DNA of 50,071 nucleotides from Pirellula sp. Lineage in GTDB: Bacteria > Planctomycetota > Planctomycetia > Pirellulales > Pirellulaceae. The stretch is taken from contig JAJTID010000037.1 of assembly GCA_021300155.1 (NCBI GenBank), positions 1 to 50,071 on the forward strand, given 5' to 3'. Below, piece after piece: positions 44,437 through 50,071 of the stretch. The notes beneath the pieces were generated by a model, which worked only from the letters and a program-made list of their open reading frames with translations, was not told where the DNA came from and did not search any database. The position numbers were made by a program, and so were the translations under genes. Every line of letters starts with the position of its first letter. Position 1 is the first letter of the stretch.

Positions 44437-46191
44437 ATGGATCAACCGATGCGCGATTTTACCGACTTGCTTCTCTCGCGCGGGGTAGTCTCCCTCGATC
44501 AATTGAAGGAAGCGAAGTCGACATCGAAAAAAGAGGACATCACAATCGGCCAAGCTTTGGTCAATAGTGGTTACGCCTCCAGCGAAGAAGTGACTCAAGC
44601 ACTCGCGGAGTTCTATCGGTTCGAATACGTTGACCTTAGCACTATTAGAATTCCTGATCACGTCATTCAGCTCGTGCCAGAGTCAGTGGCCCGGGAAAAT
44701 AAGATCATTCCGGTGTCGGATGAGGATGACACCATCAAAGTGTTGGTAACGGATCCCTTTGATATTGAGACCATTGAAAAGCTCCGGTTTATTCTAAACC
44801 GCAAGGTTGAAACCGCATTGGCTCCGCAGGAGCAAATTATCGAAGCGATCAACCGGTATTACGGTCAGGTAGAAGGCGAGTCAGCCGACTCGATGCTCCA
44901 AGAATTTACCGACACGCAGATCGACTTCACGGAAACCGAAGAAGACAAGATCGCGGCGGAGGAAGGGGAGGGAGACGACAGCGCCCCGGTCGTTCGGCTG
45001 GTCCACTACATGATTGCCGAAGCCGTCCAGTTGCGCGCGTCGGATATCCACGTCGAGCCGTTCGAAGAACGAGTTCGCATTCGGTATCGGATCGACGGTG
45101 TGCTGGTCGAGCGAGACAGCCCCCCGAGACGTCTTCTAGGGGCTATTCTGTCCCGGATCAAGATTCTGGCAAAGATGGACATCGCCGAACGCCGCCGTCC
45201 TCAAGACGGTCGAATCACCATCACGGTTGGAGAAAAGGAGCTCGACCTTCGGGTTAGTATCATTCCTACTAATCACGGTCAATCCTCGGTCATGCGGCTT
45301 CTGGACAAGGACAACATCAAGGTCGGTGTGAAGCAGCTGGGCTTGGCGGATAAGGATTTCAAAACATTCACCGGCTTGATTAAGCGACCTAATGGTATTT
45401 TCTTAGTCACCGGTCCGACGGGTTCGGGGAAAACGACCACTCTCTATGCGGCTCTCAATGCGCTCAATCGACCGGATCGCAAGATCATCACGGCCGAGGA
45501 TCCGGTCGAGTACTATTTGGCAGGGATCAACCAAGTCGAAGTTCGGCACAACATCGGTCTCGATTTCGCTCGGATCATTCGGGCCATGTTGCGTCAGGCA
45601 CCCAACATCATCCTCGTGGGTGAAATGCGGGATACGGAAACAGCCCAGATGGGAATCCAGGCCAGTCTGACTGGACACTTGGTATTCAGTACCCTGCATA
45701 CGAACGATGCGCCCAGTGCCGTCACCCGCATGACGGACATGGGAGTTCCGGGCTACATGGTGGCTAGCTCGGTGATTGCGGTCATGGCTCAGCGACTGGT
45801 TCGAAAGATTTGCACCCGGTGCAAGTATCCGATCACGCTATCGGATGCGGTGTTGGCCGACGCGGAATTGCCAGCCGAGGTCGTTCCGTTCGCCAAGTTT
45901 TCGAAGGGTAAGGGATGCCCTTACTGCCAAAAAAAGGGGTTCCGCGGCCGACTCGGGATCTACGAAATGATGGTCGTCAACGGGAAGATCCGCGACTCCA
46001 TGTTCAAGGCCAAGTCATCTGCAGAACTTCGAACCGAGGCCATCCACCAAGGAATGACGACACTCTACTGCGACGGATTAAGAAAAGTAATCTCAGGCAT
46101 CACCACGCTGGATGAGGTTTACCGCTGTGCGAAGAAGACGGAGCAGGAGCACATCGCGATTGCGCAGGTTGTTCGAGAGACGGTCGGCTAG
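44437..46191 (+). CDS. GspE/PilB-type secretion-pilus assembly ATPase
   Basis: A 584-residue hexameric motor ATPase for type IV pilus extension or type II secretion. The N-terminal MshEN-like domain (about 5-150) begins FTDLLLSRGVVSLDQLKEA. The catalytic core has LRASDIHVEPFEERVRIRYRIDG, Walker A TGPTGSGKTTT, the Asp-box IITAEDPVEYY, Walker B NIILVGEMRDTET and a His-box GHLVFSTLHTND. A four-Cys zinc site (CTRC...CPYC) is typical of this family. It is first in an ATPase cluster (PilT-like next, then a second GspE). No pilin, secretin or platform protein is in the window. PilB versus GspE cannot be decided here. Confidence 0.95.
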   Translation: MDQPMRDFTDLLLSRGVVSLDQLKEAKSTSKKEDITIGQALVNSGYASSEEVTQALAEFYRFEYVDLSTIRIPDHVIQLVPESVARENKIIPVSDEDDTIKVLVTDPFDIETIEKLRFILNRKVETALAPQEQIIEAINRYYGQVEGESADSMLQEFTDTQIDFTETEEDKIAAEEGEGDDSAPVVRLVHYMIAEAVQLRASDIHVEPFEERVRIRYRIDGVLVERDSPPRRLLGAILSRIKILAKMDIAERRRPQDGRITITVGEKELDLRVSIIPTNHGQSSVMRLLDKDNIKVGVKQLGLADKDFKTFTGLIKRPNGIFLVTGPTGSGKTTTLYAALNALNRPDRKIITAEDPVEYYLAGINQVEVRHNIGLDFARIIRAMLRQAPNIILVGEMRDTETAQMGIQASLTGHLVFSTLHTNDAPSAVTRMTDMGVPGYMVASSVIAVMAQRLVRKICTRCKYPITLSDAVLADAELPAEVVPFAKFSKGKGCPYCQKKGFRGRLGIYEMMVVNGKIRDSMFKAKSSAELRTEAIHQGMTTLYCDGLRKVISGITTLDEVYRCAKKTEQEHIAIAQVVRETVG

Positions 46192-46289
46192 AAGAGGGCG
46201 CTTTCCAGGAGGGATGGTTTGCAAAGAGGCGTTTTGCTCCCAAGGCGATTCAAGGTCGGCTAGAAGAGGGCGCTTTCCAGGAGGGATGG
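46182..46289 (+). repeat. 36-bp direct repeat spaced by 72 bp
   Basis: The unit begins GGTCGGCTAGAAGAGGGCGC and ends CAGGAGGGATGG. Copy 1 (46182-46217) includes the last codons and stop of the ATPase gene; copy 2 is at 46254-46289. By eye they are identical. Confidence 0.9.
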
Positions 46290-46310
46290 GGCTCGCCCCC
46301 ACCCTCCGCA

Positions 46311-46367
46311 GCTTTGGCGTTCTAGGTCGCCAAAGCGTGTCCGGTCGGGTCAATCCCGATCCGGACA
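46311..46367 (+). repeat. Dispersed hairpin repeat, copy 2, with an added stem
   Basis: GCTTTGGCG (46311-46319) pairs with CGCCAAAGC (46328-46336). The latter also starts the dispersed 42-bp unit shared with 7017-7058 (TGTCCGGTCGGG...CCCGATCCGGACA). The remaining intergenic sequence to 46676 holds a 15-bp tandem repeat; I see no gene. Confidence 0.75.
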
Positions 46368-46620
46368 AAGCAGCAGGGCGGGCGAGGGCCCACTTCCTCG
46401 ATACTTTTGGCCCAAATTCTTCGCATAATTGCTGCAAACAACTACTATAGAACTAGCCGCCGGCCAGCACTGCGCGGTTCCTTTTCCTCATCCATCCATT
46501 AGCAGCTCTCTGAAGGCGAGCAGCAGAATTCCATCGCTCATGTAGCGGGTCGGGATTATCGCAACACCCCCGACCACTGTTATGTCGATTTGCTTATGAT
46601 CTCGACCTAACGGTGATGCC

Positions 46621-46665
46621 GAATACTGAGACATCGAATACCGTGACATCGAATACTCTGACAAT
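46621..46665 (+). repeat. 15-bp tandem repeat just upstream of pilT
   Basis: Three adjacent units: GAATACTGAGACATC, GAATACCGTGACATC and GAATACTCTGACAAT, then GAATCG. They end 11 bp before the pilT start codon, where a ribosome site would be expected. Confidence 0.85.
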
Positions 46666-46676
46666 GAATCGAAAGT

Positions 46677-47801
46677 ATGGCCACAACTGTTCTCATCGAT
46701 AAGCTTCTTCAGGCATGCGTCAAGCAAGGCGCTAGCGATATTCACATCGTCGTTGGGCAACCACCTGTCTTTCGCCTTCACGGTCGGATGCGAAAGCTGG
46801 AGACCAAAATCCTCGAGCCCGACGACACGATGCAGCTGATGAAGAGTATTGCTCCAGAGCGATGCCAACGTGAATTGCAGGAGTCGGGAAGCGCTGACTT
46901 TGGATTCGCCTTCGGAACGCTCGCTCGATTTCGGGTCTCGATTTTCAAGCAGCGTGGATTCATCTCCATGGTGTTGCGACAGATCCCGAACGACAAGCTC
47001 ACGCCAGAGCAACTAGGTCTGCCAGAAGCCGTGATCAAATTGGTGCTTCGCCCTCGCGGTTTGGTGCTGGTAACCGGCCCGACAGGGTCTGGCAAGAGTA
47101 CAACGCTGGCCAGTTTGATCAACTTTATTAACGAGAATCACGACCACCACATTATTACGATTGAGGATCCGATCGAGTTCTATCATGAACATATCAAATC
47201 GACCATCAATCAACGCGAGGTGGGGGTCGATGTTCCGAGTTTCTCAGAAGCGATTCGGCGAGCCCTGCGACAGGATCCAGATTGTATTCTGGTGGGTGAA
47301 ATGCGGGACTTGGAAACCATTTCTGCGGCGATCAGTGCTGCGGAAACAGGCCACATCGTCTTCGGAACACTGCACACGAACAGTGCTCAGGGCACTGTGA
47401 ACCGTTTGATCGATGCGTTCCCAGGTAATTTGCAAGATCAGATTCGAACACAGCTCTCGACCAGTTTGTTGGGAGTGGTTGCACAAACACTTGTTCCTAG
47501 GGTTGGGGGAGGTCGTTGTGCGGCGTATGAAATTCTGGTGGTCACCAACGGTATTGCAAACTTGATTCGCGAAAACAAGACGTTCCGTATCACTTCGGCG
47601 ATCCAGACGGGTGCCAAGTTTGGAATGCAACTGATGGACGATGCTTTGTTCCAGTTATGGAAAGATGGCAAAGTTATCATCGAAGACATTTTGTCCAAAG
47701 CGCACCGCCCCGACGATTTGGCAAAGCGCATTGTCAACGCTCGAAAGGGCATTGAGGACGACAATGGCGGCGAAGATTTTGATCACGGAGATAGCCACTA
47801 A
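46677..47801 (+). CDS. pilT: PilT-type twitching-motility ATPase
   Basis: A 374-residue retraction-type ATPase. Features: the N-terminal PAS-like part with GASDIHIVVGQPPVFRLHGRM, Walker A TGPTGSGKSTT, Asp-box IITIEDPIEFYH, Walker B DCILVGEMRDLET, His-box GHIVFGTLHTN and the PilT hallmark AIRRALRQDPD. PilT depolymerises type IV pili to power retraction. The C-terminus extends past the usual end with an acidic tail (DDNGGEDFDHGDS). It lies between two GspE/PilB-like genes on the same strand, separated by repeat-rich gaps. No Shine-Dalgarno is evident. Confidence 0.95.
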   Translation: MATTVLIDKLLQACVKQGASDIHIVVGQPPVFRLHGRMRKLETKILEPDDTMQLMKSIAPERCQRELQESGSADFGFAFGTLARFRVSIFKQRGFISMVLRQIPNDKLTPEQLGLPEAVIKLVLRPRGLVLVTGPTGSGKSTTLASLINFINENHDHHIITIEDPIEFYHEHIKSTINQREVGVDVPSFSEAIRRALRQDPDCILVGEMRDLETISAAISAAETGHIVFGTLHTNSAQGTVNRLIDAFPGNLQDQIRTQLSTSLLGVVAQTLVPRVGGGRCAAYEILVVTNGIANLIRENKTFRITSAIQTGAKFGMQLMDDALFQLWKDGKVIIEDILSKAHRPDDLAKRIVNARKGIEDDNGGEDFDHGDSH

Positions 47802-47811
47802 CCAAACGCAC

Positions 47812-47976
47812 GATGGGACAACGATCCCGTCCCCGTAGGATGGGACCACCGTCCCGTCCCCGTAGGATGGGACCATCGTCCCGTCCCCGTAGGATGGGAC
47901 CATCGTCCCGTCCGAATGGATTTGAATGAAACGCAATAGATTGGAATACGAGTAGGACGGGACTCCAGTCCCGTAC
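47812..47976 (+). repeat. 27-bp tandem palindromic repeats GATGGGAC...GTCCCGTCC
   Basis: Units at 47812-47838, 47839-47865 and 47866-47892, plus a shorter one at 47893-47913, directly adjacent. A diverged copy (TAGGACGGGACTCCAGTCCCGT) is near 47952-47974. The inverted core is GGGAC, four bases, GTCCC; unit 1 is imperfect (GATCCC). Confidence 0.9.
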
Positions 47977-48005
47977 GAAAAACTTAACGCCCAAAACACC
48001 GCACA

Positions 48006-48092
48006 GCTCGGGACAATGGTCCCAAGCTACAGAGTTAAAACAGCTCGGGACAATGGTCCCAAGCTACGACAGAACGCTCGGGACTTGGGTCC
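48006..48092 (-). repeat. Inverse-oriented copies of the 26-bp palindromic repeat
   Basis: GCTCGGGACAATGGTCCC plus AAGCTACA at 48006-48031, a second copy at 48043-48068, and a partial at 48076-48092. They are the reverse complement of the units before csrA. With the 27-bp array they fill the 352 bp between pilT and the last ATPase; I see no gene. Confidence 0.88.
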
Positions 48093-48153
48093 AAAACAAA
48101 CGGCAAGCTTTAAATACTCCAAAGTAAGAAACTTAGAATAAGGTAATCTCCAA

Positions 48154-49869
48154 ATGATAGCTCGACGCATCGGTCAGATCTTCGTCGATATGGGGTTTAT
48201 CACGGATGAACAGTTGCAGTTGTTGCTGGATGAACAGCAGCAACAGCCTGGTGCATTGCTTGGCAAAATTGCCGAAGACATGGCGTTGATTACGGATGAT
48301 CAATTAGCCCAAGCGTTGGGCGAGCAAATGAACATGAAGGTCGTGTCGCTCGGTGATCAGCCTGTTCCGAAAGAGTTGCTGGAGCGATTAACGGAAACGA
48401 TGGCTCAGCTCTATCGAGTGATCCCAGTCCGTTTCGATGGGCATACGCTCACGGTCGCGACATGCGATCCCCAGAACTTAACCATTCAAGACGAGTTGCG
48501 AACGTTTCTAGGCTTTGATATCGAGATGGTGGTGGCACCAGAGCGAGAAATCAAAGCGGCCTTGGAGCGGTTTTATTCTTCGGATTCATTGAGCGTCGAG
48601 AAGATTGTTCAGGAGTTGGCGGCGGATACAGAGTTGTTCAAGCAGGCCAGCATGCTGACGGGTGATAAATTCGACTTGGACGGCGCGGAAGCGTTGGCTG
48701 ACAGCGTGCCCGTTCGAAAGCTATTGAATCTCGTGTTGTTGCTGGCGATCAAGGACCATGCGAGCGATATTCACTTTGAGCCGTTTGAAGACGAGTTTCG
48801 CATTCGGATCAAAGCGGAAGGTGTGCTTTACGAGATGGTGCCACCCCCGAGGCACTTGGCGTTCGCGATTACGACACGGATCAAGGTTATGGCAAACCTC
48901 GACATCGCCGAGCGACGGTTGCCGCAGGACGGTCGAATCGAGTTGATGGTGGGTGGTCACCCCGTCGACTTGCGAGTGAGCGTGTTGCCAACGATGTTCG
49001 GCGAGAGTGTCGTTATGCGGATTTTGGATCGAACCGTCGTGAACTTGTCGCTGACCAAGGTCGGTATGGACGAGCACACGATGAATACATTCCGCACGGT
49101 GATGCGACGTCCGAACGGCATTGTATTGGTGACGGGTCCAACAGGATCGGGCAAAACGACGACCCTGTATTCTGCGTTGTCGGAAATGAATGAGATCACC
49201 GAAAAGTTGATCACGACCGAGGATCCTGTGGAGTATGACATCGACGGGATTGTTCAGATTCCGATCGATCACGACATTGGAGTTACCTTTGCGTCTTGTT
49301 TGCGAGCTATTTTGCGGCAGGATCCCGACATCATCTTGGTGGGTGAGATTCGGGATTTGGAGACAGCGGAAATCGCCGTTCAAGCGTCGTTGACAGGCCA
49401 CTTGGTCTTCAGCACGCTTCACACGAACGACGCACCGAGCACGGTTACACGGATGAAGGACATGGGTATTCCCACGTTCTTGATCACTGCAACGGTAGAA
49501 GCCATTTTGGCGCAGCGACTTGTTCGTCGAATTTGCACCAAGTGCCGCGAGGAGACCGATACTCCTTTTGAGATGCTCGAGGAGTTGGGAGTAAATAAAG
49601 AGGACGCTGGCAAATATAAGTTCTTTCATGGACGAGGATGCGACGCTTGCAACAATACAGGGTACAAGGGTCGTATCGGGCTCTTTGAGCTCATGATCAT
49701 GAACGACGAATTGCGTGACATGATTATGGAGAATGCGACGACGGACGATTTGCGACGCAAGGCGCAATCGTATGGAATGATCACGCTACGGGATTACGGA
49801 CGCGAGTTTGTATTCCAAGGGTTCACGACCGCCGAGGAAGTAGTACGAGAAACCGTTCACGACGGCTAA
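48154..49869 (+). CDS. Second GspE/PilB-type ATPase
   Basis: A 571-residue paralogue of the 44437 gene. The N-terminal MshEN-like domain reads RRIGQIFVDMGFITDEQLQLLL. The core has HASDIHFEPFEDEFRIRIKAEG, Walker A TGPTGSGKTTT, Asp-box LITTEDPVEYD, Walker B DIILVGEIRDLET, His-box GHLVFSTLHTNDAPS and the zinc site CTKC...CDAC. It differs from the first in lacking the acidic EEDKIAAEEGEGDD linker and in its MshEN sequence, so the two probably serve different machines or pilus states. AAGG lies upstream of ATG 48154. Confidence 0.95.
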   Translation: MIARRIGQIFVDMGFITDEQLQLLLDEQQQQPGALLGKIAEDMALITDDQLAQALGEQMNMKVVSLGDQPVPKELLERLTETMAQLYRVIPVRFDGHTLTVATCDPQNLTIQDELRTFLGFDIEMVVAPEREIKAALERFYSSDSLSVEKIVQELAADTELFKQASMLTGDKFDLDGAEALADSVPVRKLLNLVLLLAIKDHASDIHFEPFEDEFRIRIKAEGVLYEMVPPPRHLAFAITTRIKVMANLDIAERRLPQDGRIELMVGGHPVDLRVSVLPTMFGESVVMRILDRTVVNLSLTKVGMDEHTMNTFRTVMRRPNGIVLVTGPTGSGKTTTLYSALSEMNEITEKLITTEDPVEYDIDGIVQIPIDHDIGVTFASCLRAILRQDPDIILVGEIRDLETAEIAVQASLTGHLVFSTLHTNDAPSTVTRMKDMGIPTFLITATVEAILAQRLVRRICTKCREETDTPFEMLEELGVNKEDAGKYKFFHGRGCDACNNTGYKGRIGLFELMIMNDELRDMIMENATTDDLRRKAQSYGMITLRDYGREFVFQGFTTAEEVVRETVHDG

Positions 49870-49879
49870 CCAACTGCTT

Positions 49880-50071
49880 GAGCCGGCGGGCGCTAGCCCC
49901 GGTTTCCCCCAGCCGCATGGCTGCTGAGCCGACGGGCGCTAGCCCCGGTTTTCATCAGCCGCAAGGCTGACAGGCCGCTAACCCGCACAACTTCAACCAG
50001 CACAACCCCACGCGTAAGCGAGGGCCAACAATCCCAACCCGATGCGTGAGCGAGGGATGGACGACAGCGAA
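49880..50071 (+). repeat. GAGCC-family and GCGTAAGCGAGGG repeats at the right edge
   Basis: Two copies of GAGCCGRCGGGCGCTAGCCC (49880-49905 and 49926-49953), each followed by an AGCCGCAtGGCTG/AGCCGCAAGGCTG hairpin, then two units of GCGTRAGCGAGGG (about 50013 and 50044). No gene is seen to the window edge. Confidence 0.82.

Noticed and set aside
47812-47913. Short regularly spaced repeats resembling a CRISPR array
   Set aside because: The units are directly adjacent, with no unique spacers, and each is itself a palindrome. No cas gene is nearby.
48721-49767. Minus-strand reading frame of 348 codons
   Set aside because: Antisense to the GspE-type ATPase, whose motifs are intact. The frame is a by-product of its codon use.

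Overview
The window reads as a chromosomal segment of a planctomycete, most likely of the Pirellulales. The signs are DUF1501 and DUF1549/DUF1553 proteins, two very large secreted PVC-type cytochromes with CxxCH motifs, a DUF1080 fusion, many Tat or Sec signal peptides, weak Shine-Dalgarno use with several GTG/TTG starts, mid-range GC, and families of short palindromic repeats between genes. I see no rRNA, tRNA, CRISPR array, integrase, insertion sequence or prophage. The taxon is inferred from gene content only.

Layout. At the left edge a 5'-truncated RHS/YD-repeat fragment (1-1023, minus) lies behind a DUF1080-PhoD phosphatase fusion. A plus-strand run follows: PL10-type pectate lyase, exported DJ-1/PfpI protein, ThrE-type exporter, RNB ribonuclease and a 1018-aa secreted dehydrogenase/cytochrome. 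A tiny Flp prepilin (minus) and a Tat-exported PQQ-like propeller (plus) come next. The minus block 13.6-22.5 kb holds a 73-aa lipoprotein, an HU-like protein, a four-gene operon (DUF1549/DUF1553, DUF1501, ECF sigma factor, membrane protein with an outside cytochrome-like region), a secreted isoaspartyl methyltransferase and EF-P.

From 22.6 to 34.7 kb are a 99-aa protein, ahcY behind a leader with two competing hairpins, a TIM-barrel protein, small secreted or membrane proteins, a TPR protein, a translationally coupled trio (secreted protein, FAD oxidoreductase, cobalamin adenosyltransferase), a decayed Uma2 gene, DUF1415 and a gene apparently broken by a 16-bp tandem duplication. From 34.7 to 43.3 kb are a sialidase, a HEAT lipoprotein, a 1461-aa ThuA-NPCBM-dehydrogenase-cytochrome fusion, a PhnD-like Tat protein and NagB. 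The right end holds csrA and three secretion/pilus ATPases (PilB/GspE, PilT, GspE), separated by dense palindromic repeats.

How it fits together. The window is dominated by an exported glycan-degradation and redox apparatus: pectate lyase, sialidase, ThuA/DUF1080 modules, large cytochromes and amino-sugar catabolism by NagB. It also carries surface and motility machinery (PilB/PilT/GspE, Flp pilin, CsrA) and methyl-cycle and cobalamin maintenance (AhcY, adenosyltransferase). The parts I rate as most worth following are the sigma-factor/DUF1549 operon, the ahcY leader, the coupled flavoprotein-adenosyltransferase operon, the efp-pcm junction and the repeat families. None of these is proven from sequence alone.
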